Shown in pieces: positions 53,427 to 60,843 of a stretch of DNA of 64,000 bases (its first letter is position 1; each line of letters starts with the position of its first letter). Under the pieces are notes generated by a model that was given only the letters and a program-made list of their open reading frames with translations, had not been told where the DNA came from and ran no database searches. The position numbers were made by a program, and so were the translations under genes. The DNA is from Rhizobium sp. AQ_MP (GTDB lineage Bacteria; Pseudomonadota; Alphaproteobacteria; Rhizobiales; Rhizobiaceae): positions 1-64,000 of the forward strand of contig NZ_JACJVI010000014.1 of the NCBI RefSeq assembly GCF_014237835.1. The letters are read 5' to 3'.

Positions 53427-54026
53427 TCAACCCTTCATCAGGTTTTCGAGCTTCTTGATCGCCGTTTCCGGATTTTCGCCATAGGCGATCGTTCCCTTGA
53501 ACCGCCCCTCTGCATCCAGAAGGAAAACGGAAGCGGTATGGTCCATCGTGTAATCGCCGTTCGGCTGCGCCTCGTCGAGCGGGATCTTCTTGGCGTAAAC
53601 GCGGAAGCCCTTGACGACCTCGGCGATTTTGGCCGGTTCACCAGCAATTCCTTTCACACGGTCGGTCACATTGGAAATGTAGCGGCCGAGGATCTCCGGC
53701 GTGTCACGCTCCGGGTCGACTGTCACGAAATACGCCTGCAGCCCTGTCGCAGCCGGATCCACCTGCTTTAGCCACCCGTCCAGTTCGAAGAGCGTGGTCG
53801 GGCATACCTCGGGGCAATGGGTGAAGCCGAAGAAGAGGGCGGTCGGCTTGCCGCGAAACGCCTGTTCGGTGATCGGCTGGCCATTCTGGTCCACGAGCTG
53901 GAAGGGCACACCGAACGGGGCCTCCGCGATCTTCTGATCCGACTGCGTGACCGAATAGGTCAACCAGCCGAGAACACCCGCCATGACGACAACCGCCGTC
54001 CACAAAATGACCCTGACCGTTTTCAT
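53427..54026 (-). CDS. SCO1/SenC copper chaperone for cytochrome oxidase
   Basis: 199 residues. An N-terminal membrane anchor (VILWTAVVVMAGVLGWLTY) tethers a periplasmic thioredoxin fold. The copper ligands are the CxxxC of FGFTHCPEVCPTTL and the His in YTMDHTASVFLLD. SCO proteins deliver Cu to the CuA site of cytochrome c oxidase or act in its redox maturation. A 51-residue membrane-protein gene lies upstream on the same strand, and the FNR/FixK-type boxes lie beyond it. Confidence 0.92.
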   Translation of the reverse strand: MKTVRVILWTAVVVMAGVLGWLTYSVTQSDQKIAEAPFGVPFQLVDQNGQPITEQAFRGKPTALFFGFTHCPEVCPTTLFELDGWLKQVDPAATGLQAYFVTVDPERDTPEILGRYISNVTDRVKGIAGEPAKIAEVVKGFRVYAKKIPLDEAQPNGDYTMDHTASVFLLDAEGRFKGTIAYGENPETAIKKLENLMKG

Positions 54027-54143
54027 GATGGCACTTCCTTGGAATCGAACTCACAGCAGAGCCGATAAGCCTCTCGCCCGGACAAGGCAATTCAACTCGA
54101 TGTAAATTGGGTCGGGAGCGCGGTTTTGTCACGCGGGGGCCCG

Positions 54144-54299
54144 TCAGAAGCAATAGGCCAGTCCGGTTTCGACAAGGGTGAGAAAGATATCCGCCCCGTG
54201 CTGCATCCATCCGAGAAAGACGACCACGAAGAACAGCGTCCCGGCAAGCAGCAGGGCCGTCAGGGGCAACCATTTCTGAGCGCGATCTTGACCGGTCAT
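54144..54299 (-). CDS. Small rhizobial membrane protein near sco
   Basis: 51 residues with one long hydrophobic stretch (LPLTALLLAGTLFFVVVFLGW) and ends HGADIFLTLVETGLAYCF. Short proteins of this pattern occur in Rhizobiales beside SCO genes, as far as I recall; function unknown. The Met at 54299 gives the compact form; an in-frame Met at 54317 adds six residues. No clear Shine-Dalgarno. It is 117 nt upstream of sco on the same strand. Confidence 0.55.
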   Translation of the reverse strand: MTGQDRAQKWLPLTALLLAGTLFFVVVFLGWMQHGADIFLTLVETGLAYCF

Positions 54300-54318
54300 A
54301 ACCTGATCATAATGCATT

Positions 54319-54332
54319 TTGAGCAGGATCAA
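54319..54332. promoter_or_regulatory. FNR/FixK-type box 1
   Basis: TTGAGCAGGATCAA has both core half-sites TTGA-N6-TCAA of the FNR/FixK/Anr consensus TTGAT-N4-ATCAA, with one mismatch. It lies 105 bp upstream of the DUF2189 ATG and 20 bp upstream of the small gene ATG on the other strand. Confidence 0.6.
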
Positions 54333-54362
54333 ACGCGAGATTTTGATCGGCCCGCCTGTGAT

Positions 54363-54376
54363 TTGACGGATATCAA
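54363..54376. promoter_or_regulatory. FNR/FixK-type box 2
   Basis: TTGACGGATATCAA again has TTGA-N6-TCAA, with one mismatch to TTGAT-N4-ATCAA. Its centre is 44 bp from that of box 1, on the same helical side within error. Plus-strand transcription starting at about 54411 would place it at -41.5, the classical activating position for FNR-type proteins. Confidence 0.6.
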
Positions 54377-54436
54377 GGAACAAATCTGGTAGTTTCTGAC
54401 AGATTGTCGCAGGATCCAATGTCTTGGGAGGGACGC

Positions 54437-55225
54437 ATGGAACAGCAGGCACTCGGTCGCGGCTCTTTGCCGAAGCTTCGGATCAACCCGTTGCGCATGG
54501 ACGATGTACGAGCGTCCCTGGCAGACGGTTGGAGGGACTTCCGGACCTATCCCGCCTTTGGCCTGTTCTTTGGCGCGATCTACGCGCTCGGGGGCATCTT
54601 CATCACCGTCATGCTGACCTATTATCATTTGCCCTGGATGATCATTCCGGTAGCCATCGGCTTTCCGCTCATAGGTCCCTTCATCGCCGTCGGCCTCTAT
54701 GAGATCAGCCGGCGACACCGTCTCGGTGAGCCCGTCGCCTGGAAGGCCATCCTCGCAGAAGTCTTCCGCCAAAGGGAGCGGCAGCTGTCGTGGATGGCCT
54801 TCGTCGTGCTCTTCATCTTCTGGATCTGGATCTATCAGGTCCGGCTGCTGATGGCTCTCTTCCTCGGCTTTCGCATCCCCGCCACCCTCGACGCCTTCTT
54901 CAATGTGGTTCTGACTACGCCCCAGGGGCTGCTTTTCCTGGCAGTCGGCACGATCGTCGGTGCCGTCCTGGCAACGATCCTGTTCACGGCGACGGTCGTC
55001 TCGATGCCGCTGCTGCTCGATCATGATGTGGACTTTGTCACCGCAATGCTGACCAGCATGCGCACCGTCCTGGAAAATCCCGCACCGATGCTGGCATTCG
55101 GCCTGATCGTCGCGGGCCTGACTGTCATCGCACTGATTCCCTTGTTTATGGGGCTTCTGGTTGTATTGCCGGTCCTTGGGCACGCCACATGGCATCTTTA
55201 TCGCCGCGCGATTACAGCATCTTGA
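54437..55225 (+). CDS. DUF2189 integral membrane protein
   Basis: 262 residues, about six transmembrane helices. The N-terminal INPLRMDDVRASLADGWRDF, then FFGAIYALGGIF and FPLIGPFIAVGLYEISRR, is the DUF2189 signature. In alphaproteobacteria these proteins occur near respiratory-oxidase genes; function unknown. I chose the ATG at 54437 because GGGAGG sits 5 nt before it; the upstream in-frame ATG at 54419 has none. Divergent from the small membrane protein/sco pair across the two FNR-type boxes. Confidence 0.85.
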   Translation: MEQQALGRGSLPKLRINPLRMDDVRASLADGWRDFRTYPAFGLFFGAIYALGGIFITVMLTYYHLPWMIIPVAIGFPLIGPFIAVGLYEISRRHRLGEPVAWKAILAEVFRQRERQLSWMAFVVLFIFWIWIYQVRLLMALFLGFRIPATLDAFFNVVLTTPQGLLFLAVGTIVGAVLATILFTATVVSMPLLLDHDVDFVTAMLTSMRTVLENPAPMLAFGLIVAGLTVIALIPLFMGLLVVLPVLGHATWHLYRRAITAS

Positions 55226-55412
55226 GCGTGACTCGCGCGGCAATTGTGCCAAATGCGGCACCACTTAGTTCTTGATTAACTAATATTCTGGATTCTGCGT
55301 GAAGCGTTCTGGCCGTCCTGGTCAGGCGGGGATGACAGCCCGCACGGAATTCCCCGTCTACGCATGGTGTCGCCGGCGCGAGCAAGTCGCCGGATCGAGG
55401 CTGGGGAACCCA

Positions 55413-57380
55413 ATGGTCAACTACATCACGGGTAAGGATCTATCGGTCAAACAGCGCCTGATGACGCTTGGGGCCGCTGCAGTCTTCGGCATCGGTTCGA
55501 TGCTCGCGGTCGGCTGGTACCAGAACACGCAGATATCCACTGCGATCCAGGAGTCGATCGACATCAAGAAAAAGGTCGAGCGCATCAATGAAATGCGCCT
55601 TGCCAATGCCAACATGGTACTGGCGGCGATGGATACGATCATCGATCGTGAGGAAGGCAGCATCCAGCCAGAGCGCGTGGAGATCATCAATGCTGCGATC
55701 GACCTGCTGAGCGAGGGCGAATCGGTCCTGAACGCCGTCGCGACGGAAGCGGGCGCACCTGGCGAAGTTGGCAGCTACGCGTCAGATCTCAACGCTGTCG
55801 CCCAGGCTATCCAGGTGGATCTGAAACGGATGGTCGAGGCTGGTGCGCCGGAAGCCGATTACGCGGCCATCGATGACACCATTGATGGCGCAGGCGAGCG
55901 CCTGGCTGGCTCCCTGAACAACCTTTCTGCCCTCGGCGGCAACCTGGTCGAGGAATATGTGAGCGAGGCGACCCGCCGCAGCGACCAGGCTCTGTTCTTC
56001 CAGCTGGGTCTTGGCAGTCTGGCATTCTTGACGGTGATCGCCCTGCAGCTGATTCACGGCAACTCCATCGCGAATGGAATCCGGCTGGTCCGAACGAGCA
56101 TGCAGCGCATCATCGACGGCGACTATCAGACAGAGGTTGCCGGAACGGACCGGCAAGACGAGATAGGCGGCATGGCCCGTTCCGCCGACATCTTCCGCAA
56201 GGCGGCGATCGAAAAGCTGGAACTCGAAGAGACGAGTCGCGTTCAGCGCCGGCAGAACGAAGCGGAGCGTGAAAGCCGCACCGCCGCGATGGAAGCAGAC
56301 ACCCGCGCTCTCAAGCTCGCGGTCGATGCGCTCGGTGAAGGCCTGACGCGCCTGTCGAAAGGCGATCTATGCGCTGCCATCACTGGCCCCTTCCCTCCGG
56401 ATCTTGAGCGACTGAGAAACGACTTCAACGAAGTGGCCACCAATCTGAAGCGGGTCATGACCGAAATTTCCGGCAACAGCAGCTCAATCCATGCCAACAG
56501 CCAGCAGATGCGCAGTGCCGCAGACGATCTGGCTCGGCGCACCGAACAACAGGCGGCCTCCCTGGAAGAGACCTCGGCTGCGCTGAGTGAAATCACCGAG
56601 ACGGTCAAGGCAGCCACGGAGCGCGCCGAAGAGGCGAGCCACATGGTCGACAATGCCAAGATTTACGCCGAGCAGTCGAGCGCAGTCGTCAATGACGCCA
56701 TGGCGGCCATGGAGCGCATCGAAGGCGCCACCGGCGAAATCGGCAAGATCATCAACGTGATCGACGAAATCGCCTTTCAGACCAATCTTCTGGCGCTCAA
56801 TGCCGGTGTCGAGGCAGCCCGCGCGGGTGATGCCGGCAAGGGCTTCGCCGTCGTGGCGCAGGAGGTTCGCGCACTTGCCGGAAGGGCCGCAGAAGCCGCT
56901 CGCGACATCAAGACGCTCGTCGGCCGCTCGAGCGAAGAAGTTCGCTCGGGCGTCGAAATCGTCACCGCAACAAGCGAGGCACTTCACCGCATTGGCGAAG
57001 ATGTTTTACGAATTAACGAGCACGTTAAGGCAATCGTTACCAGCGCCAGAGAACAATCAGTGGGTCTGAGCGAGATCAACTCCGCCGTGGGGCAAATGGA
57101 CCAGGTCACGCAGCAGAACGCCGCAATGGTAGAGCAGACCAACGCGGCGAGCCACACGCTGGCGAGCGATGCGGAAAGCCTTTCGCGTCTTGTCAGCCAG
57201 TTCAGGGTCGACCTGAACGAACCTGTTCATGGACAACAGCAGGAGCCGGCCAGGGCCGCCTCCCCTCAGAAACCGTCTCCCGCACGGGCGCTGATGGACA
57301 AGGTAGCGGGATCGTTTAACCGAAAGGCTTCGGCAACTGCCTCTGCTGCCGCGGCGAAAGAACACTGGGAAGAGTTCTAA
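55413..57380 (+). CDS. Methyl-accepting chemotaxis protein
   Basis: 655 residues. Membrane helix 1 is [19 protein letters not shown], followed by a ~150-residue helical periplasmic sensor region and helix 2 ([21 protein letters not shown]). A HAMP domain follows ([21 protein letters not shown]), a second HAMP-like stretch, then the signalling domain with its hairpin tip [23 protein letters not shown]. The C-terminus ends HWEEF, fitting the xWxxF CheR-docking pentapeptide. Ligand unknown. The start is at MVNYITGKD; 38 in-frame upstream codons have no similarity. cheW follows after 2 nt. Confidence 0.93.
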   Translation: MVNYITGKDLSVKQRLMTLGAAAVFGIGSMLAVGWYQNTQISTAIQESIDIKKKVERINEMRLANANMVLAAMDTIIDREEGSIQPERVEIINAAIDLLSEGESVLNAVATEAGAPGEVGSYASDLNAVAQAIQVDLKRMVEAGAPEADYAAIDDTIDGAGERLAGSLNNLSALGGNLVEEYVSEATRRSDQALFFQLGLGSLAFLTVIALQLIHGNSIANGIRLVRTSMQRIIDGDYQTEVAGTDRQDEIGGMARSADIFRKAAIEKLELEETSRVQRRQNEAERESRTAAMEADTRALKLAVDALGEGLTRLSKGDLCAAITGPFPPDLERLRNDFNEVATNLKRVMTEISGNSSSIHANSQQMRSAADDLARRTEQQAASLEETSAALSEITETVKAATERAEEASHMVDNAKIYAEQSSAVVNDAMAAMERIEGATGEIGKIINVIDEIAFQTNLLALNAGVEAARAGDAGKGFAVVAQEVRALAGRAAEAARDIKTLVGRSSEEVRSGVEIVTATSEALHRIGEDVLRINEHVKAIVTSAREQSVGLSEINSAVGQMDQVTQQNAAMVEQTNAASHTLASDAESLSRLVSQFRVDLNEPVHGQQQEPARAASPQKPSPARALMDKVAGSFNRKASATASAAAAKEHWEEF

Positions 57381-57382
57381 AC

Positions 57383-57847
57383 ATGAGCAATGCCATCAAA
57401 CAGTCGGGTGCCTATCTGGAAATCGTATCCTTCCATCTCGGCGACCAGGAATTCTGCATCGACATCATGGCCATTCGCGAAATTCGCGGCTGGGCTCCGG
57501 TCACACCGATGCCGCACACCCCGCCCTACGTTCTCGGCCTCATCAACCTGCGTGGCGCGGTCATCCCGGTCATCGACATGGCATGCCGTCTTGGCATGAA
57601 GATGACCGAACCCTCCGAGCGCGCGGCCATCATCGTCACGGACATCGCCGGCAAGCTGGTCGGCCTTCTGGTCGAGCAGGTTTCGGACATGATGACCATC
57701 CGCTCTGAAGATCTGCAACCGGCACCGGAGATCATTCCGGAAGCCCAGCGCGCCTTCTGCCGCGGCATCGTCGCCCTTGAAAAGTCGATGGTCTGCTTCC
57801 TCAACCTCGACACGGTCATTGCCGACGAGCTCGCCCAGGCAGCCTGA
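57383..57847 (+). CDS. cheW: Chemotaxis coupling protein CheW
   Basis: 154 residues. It links receptors to the histidine kinase CheA. The family pattern is EIVSFHLGDQEFCIDIMAIREI, TPMPHTPPYVLGLINLRGAVIPVIDM and VGLLVEQVSDM. It starts 2 nt after the chemoreceptor stop, so receptor and coupler are made together. The main che cluster is not in the window. A terminator hairpin follows. Confidence 0.96.
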   Translation: MSNAIKQSGAYLEIVSFHLGDQEFCIDIMAIREIRGWAPVTPMPHTPPYVLGLINLRGAVIPVIDMACRLGMKMTEPSERAAIIVTDIAGKLVGLLVEQVSDMMTIRSEDLQPAPEIIPEAQRAFCRGIVALEKSMVCFLNLDTVIADELAQAA

Positions 57848-57870
57848 TTGACCATCCTCTTCCCAGGAAG

Positions 57871-57893
57871 GAGCCTCGACCTCGTCGGGGCTC
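57871..57893 (+). terminator. Terminator of the mcp-cheW operon
   Basis: GAGCCTCGAC / GTCGGGGCTC forms a 10-bp stem (one G-U pair) with the 3-nt loop CTC, 24 nt after the cheW stop. The tail is GTTCCCGTTTG, only partly T-rich. Confidence 0.6.
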
Positions 57894-57957
57894 GTTCCCG
57901 TTTGTGCCGCTGCACGGGCGAAAAAAACTTATAGTTTATACATGTAATAAAAAATAC

Positions 57958-57982
57958 GGAACTGACGGCGCGTTTCGACGTT
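57958..57982 (+). promoter_or_regulatory. EcfG/RpoE2-type general stress promoter
   Basis: GGAAC (57958-57962), 16-bp spacer, CGTT (57979-57982) is an exact match to the alphaproteobacterial EcfG consensus GGAAC-N16-17-CGTT. The predicted start is about 45 nt before the ATG of the secreted 121-residue protein at 58036. Confidence 0.75.
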
Positions 57983-58035
57983 TCTCCATGGCTTCCGACG
58001 ACGCGGAAGTTTCTGCAAGGAAACAGAGGAGAAAT

Positions 58036-58401
58036 ATGATGAATTCTGCTGTAAAGCTCGCGCTCGCCGGTGCAATGTCTCTTGCGTCCGTTTCGGGCGT
58101 AGCACTGGCTCAGACCGCTGACCCGATGGTCGACAACACGACCACGACCAATTCGACAACCATGGCAACCGAGGGCGTGAACATCGTCCGCCTCGACAGC
58201 CTGGACAACGATCAGGACCGTCAGCAGCACACCCGCCTGGAAGCCATGGCCAATGATCAGGCCGCCATGGCCGAAGCTCAGTCGGAAGTGAGCGCAGACC
58301 CTGCGATCATGGCCGCTCTTCAGGAGCAGAGCATCGAGCCGATGAACGTCATTGACGTGGAAACGGCAGCCAATGGCGGCAAGGTCGTCTACGTGAAGTA
58401 A
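58036..58401 (+). CDS. Secreted hypothetical protein under EcfG-type promoter
   Basis: 121 residues. A Sec signal peptide (VKLALAGAMSLASVSGVALAQ) is cleaved after about residue 23. The mature part begins with a Thr/Asn-rich stretch (TTTTNSTTM), then LDSLDNDQDRQQHTRLEAM and a Met/Ala/Gln-rich helical region, ending KVVYVK. No family recognised. Two tandem ATGs follow AGGAG. The promoter suggests a role in the general stress response. A terminator follows at 58426. Confidence 0.75.
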   Translation: MMNSAVKLALAGAMSLASVSGVALAQTADPMVDNTTTTNSTTMATEGVNIVRLDSLDNDQDRQQHTRLEAMANDQAAMAEAQSEVSADPAIMAALQEQSIEPMNVIDVETAANGGKVVYVK

Positions 58402-58425
58402 GCGTTTGATCGCCATTCAATCAAA

Positions 58426-58459
58426 ACGCCCTGGATCCGGACGGTTCCAGGGCGTCTTT
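58426..58459 (+). terminator. Terminator of the stress-type secreted protein gene
   Basis: A perfect 9-bp stem ACGCCCTGG / CCAGGGCGT (58426-58434 and 58447-58455), then CTTTG. It lies 24 nt after the stop. Confidence 0.7.
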
Positions 58460-58710
58460 GCGTGGAGAGATGAACAGGCTCCTCTCCGCCCGGCTGCGAA
58501 ATTGGGGGTGTCGCGGTGCCGGAGGACAATGAATGGCGGAGCGCTCCTGCGGGCGAAAGTGACTGCCATCACAACCATGCCTGGGAAAGCCGATCCACCC
58601 AAAACTGGTCGTAGATCACCCCAGCCATAGTCCCCGTAGCCTCGTCGATCCATCCGTCATGAGCAAGGATGACACCGACGAAGCCCTGTGGCCAGCGTGC
58701 CTGAGTCGCC
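58460..58710. other. Intergenic region before creA, possible gene relic
   Basis: No complete gene seen. On the minus strand, just after the creA stop, an open frame without any start codon (about 58577-58710) reads protein-like text such as GFVGVILAHDGWIDEATG and IYDQFWVDRLSQAWL. It could be the remnant of a lost 3' gene or chance. Confidence 0.2.
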
Positions 58711-59199
58711 TCACTTTGGTCTGCCGTTGGTCCAAACGACGCTCTGATTGAAGAGCGGCACCGTCGAAATCGCCATCTTGGCCGAACCTTCGACCACCTG
58801 ACGGGAATGGACGAGGTAGATCAGCGTGTCGTTCTGCTTGTCGTAGATCCGATTGACGACCAGCGATTTCCAGATGATCGACAGCCCTTCGCGGAACACT
58901 TCCTCGCCTTCACGAGACAGATCGATGTCACCGATCTCGATCGGGCCGGTCTGGCGGCAGGCGATGGAGTTATTCGAGGGATCCTCGAACCAATTTCCCT
59001 TTGAGAGGCGATCGATAATCGAACGATCGAAATAGGTGACGTGACAGGTGATCCCCTTCACGTCAGGATCGGTCATCGCCTCGACGATGATGTCATTGCC
59101 GACCCAGTCAACGCCCACCTTGCCGACAACCTCGGCGGAGACAGGCAGGGCGGAGGCCATCGCAAGACCGACAGCAGCGAGGATCGGCTTCAGGAACAT
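58711..59199 (-). CDS. creA: CreA family protein
   Basis: 162 residues with a signal peptide (MFLKPILAAVGLAMASALPVSA). The CreA pattern is seen: VGKVGVDWVGNDIIVEAMTDPDVKGITCHVTYFDRS, SIACRQTGPI and IYDKQNDTLIYLVHS. Two conserved cysteines may form a disulfide. A periplasmic protein of unknown function. Start at 59199; the frame continues upstream without similarity. Confidence 0.92.
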   Translation of the reverse strand: MFLKPILAAVGLAMASALPVSAEVVGKVGVDWVGNDIIVEAMTDPDVKGITCHVTYFDRSIIDRLSKGNWFEDPSNNSIACRQTGPIEIGDIDLSREGEEVFREGLSIIWKSLVVNRIYDKQNDTLIYLVHSRQVVEGSAKMAISTVPLFNQSVVWTNGRPK

Positions 59200-59245
59200 T
59201 CTTTTCACTCCATTGTGAACTCTGTCCCAAAGATAAGGAGCCGCG

Positions 59246-59896
59246 TCAGGCTTGCAAGGCGGCGGCCCGTCGCGGCTTGCGCGCAAATGAGCAGGGCTCG
59301 TAACCGCGGCGGTTCAGCCGGCCGATATTGAGGCCGAGTTTCGCAGCGAGTTCGAAAAGATCGTTCACCTCGGCTTCGGCAGCCATTGCGAGGCATGCTT
59401 CGGCGCAAATGCGGGCGTCTTCCGCCGCATTGTGGTGCAGGAAGTTGAGCCCGAGATGGGCGGCCAGCACATTCAGCCGGTGCGAACCAAGACCCGGCCA
59501 GTGCCTCTGCGCGAGTTTCACGCTGCAGAGATAGGAGAGTTCCGGATAGTCAAGGCCCGAGTGATCGAGGCACGCCCGAAGAACGGAGAAATCGAACGAC
59601 GCATTGTGGGCGATCATTCGCGCACCTTCGAAATCGGCGGCAAATTCGGCCATCACATCCACGAATTCAGGCGCATGCACGGTATGTTCTGGTCTGATCC
59701 CATGGATCGCAATGTTGAATGGCGAGTAACGGTTCTCCGGCGGTCGGATCAGCCGCTCCTCTACCCTGACAACCCGCCCATCCTCGATGAACGCCAGCCC
59801 GATCGAGCAGGCACTCGCCCGGGCCTCGGTGGCGGTTTCGAAGTCAATGGCAATTGTCTTGCCGGAAAACGGGTCGATGGACATGAGAAAAGCCAT
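59246..59896 (-). CDS. 3'-5' exonuclease, DnaQ-like (DEDDh)
   Basis: 216 residues. The DEDDh motifs are Exo I AIDFETATE, Exo II IAHNASFDFSVL and Exo III HNAAEDARICAE with the catalytic His. It is a stand-alone proofreading-type exonuclease domain, followed by ~40 residues ending GRLNRRGYEPCSFARKPRRAA. It should degrade DNA or RNA from 3' ends; role unknown. I used Met 59896 (MAFLMSID); a TTG at 59920 or ATG at 59884 are alternatives. Confidence 0.88.
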   Translation of the reverse strand: MAFLMSIDPFSGKTIAIDFETATEARASACSIGLAFIEDGRVVRVEERLIRPPENRYSPFNIAIHGIRPEHTVHAPEFVDVMAEFAADFEGARMIAHNASFDFSVLRACLDHSGLDYPELSYLCSVKLAQRHWPGLGSHRLNVLAAHLGLNFLHHNAAEDARICAEACLAMAAEAEVNDLFELAAKLGLNIGRLNRRGYEPCSFARKPRRAAALQA

Positions 59897-60138
59897 AGGC
59901 CCAGCATCGGATTCGGACAAGCCTCAGCCCTTTCACAACTTGACCTCGGCCGCTGGCGGAGCCATGCTCTCCACATGTTAACATGCGCGCCAACCATCGT
60001 GATGACCCACCTCGTCGTCACCCTCCTTGAGGGTGTCCGGGTCAGGTCGCGTCTGTAGCTAACGTGTCCATCCCGAACGCCCTGCGGTAGAGCAGGCGCT
60101 TCGGTTCGTGCTCTCCCGCCAAGACAAGGAGAGCCTTC

Positions 60139-60675
60139 ATGGCACAACCGATATCCGCAATTCAGAAGCAAGATTTGTCTTGGCCTACCGGACTGGTGAT
60201 CCGGGCACGATCAGTAACCGATGCTGCGGCCATCACCGAACTGCACAATCTACCCGGTTACCGCTGGGGCACCATGCGACTACCCTACCATTCGGAAGAG
60301 GAAGTGCGGCGCGGCATCGAGCAGCAATCCGGTGACGCAAGGAGCCTGGTGGCTATCCTGGAAGATCGCATCGTCGGCGATATCGGTCTGCACCCGGCCA
60401 AAGGCAGACGCGCCCACGCCGCCACGGTTGGCATGGGCGTGCACGACGAATTCACGCGTCGCGGCATCGGTCGCGCCTTGCTCGGTGAAGCGATCGCCAT
60501 CGCTGACGAATGGCTGAACCTTAGCCGCCTCGAACTCACCGTCTACGCGGACAATGAGCCAGCCATCGGTCTCTACAAGAGCTTCGGCTTCCAGGTCGAA
60601 GGGATGATGGCCCGATACGCCTTTCGTGGCGGTGCCTACGTCGACGCCCTCTCCATGGCGCGCCTTCGCGAATAG
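60139..60675 (+). CDS. GNAT family N-acetyltransferase
   Basis: 178 residues. TGLVIRARSVTDAAAITELHNL begins the fold, the acetyl-CoA loop is VHDEFTRRGIGRALLGEA, and the C-terminal ELTVYADNEPAIGLYKSFGFQVEG is typical of the RimI-like group. Substrate unknown. AAGGAGAG lies 6 nt upstream of the ATG. It stands alone between the divergent exonuclease gene and a downstream DEAD-box gene. Confidence 0.9.
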   Translation: MAQPISAIQKQDLSWPTGLVIRARSVTDAAAITELHNLPGYRWGTMRLPYHSEEEVRRGIEQQSGDARSLVAILEDRIVGDIGLHPAKGRRAHAATVGMGVHDEFTRRGIGRALLGEAIAIADEWLNLSRLELTVYADNEPAIGLYKSFGFQVEGMMARYAFRGGAYVDALSMARLRE

Positions 60676-60843
60676 CTGCGGCGACGGGGGCCAGGCCCCC
60701 GCCCCTTCACCATGTAAAGCCCTTTTCGATCCCTGCCCCTCGACTTTCTGGGTGGAGGCGAGTAGGAACAGCGCCAACATACCCGCAATCGGCGGGCGCG
60801 GCGCTTTGGCCCGCATCAACAATCACGTTCGAAAGACCAATTC

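Noticed and set aside
60685..60705. GGGGGCC-A-GGCCCCC palindrome after the GNAT gene as a terminator
   Set aside because: No T run follows, and the loop would be too small at full pairing; weak evidence.
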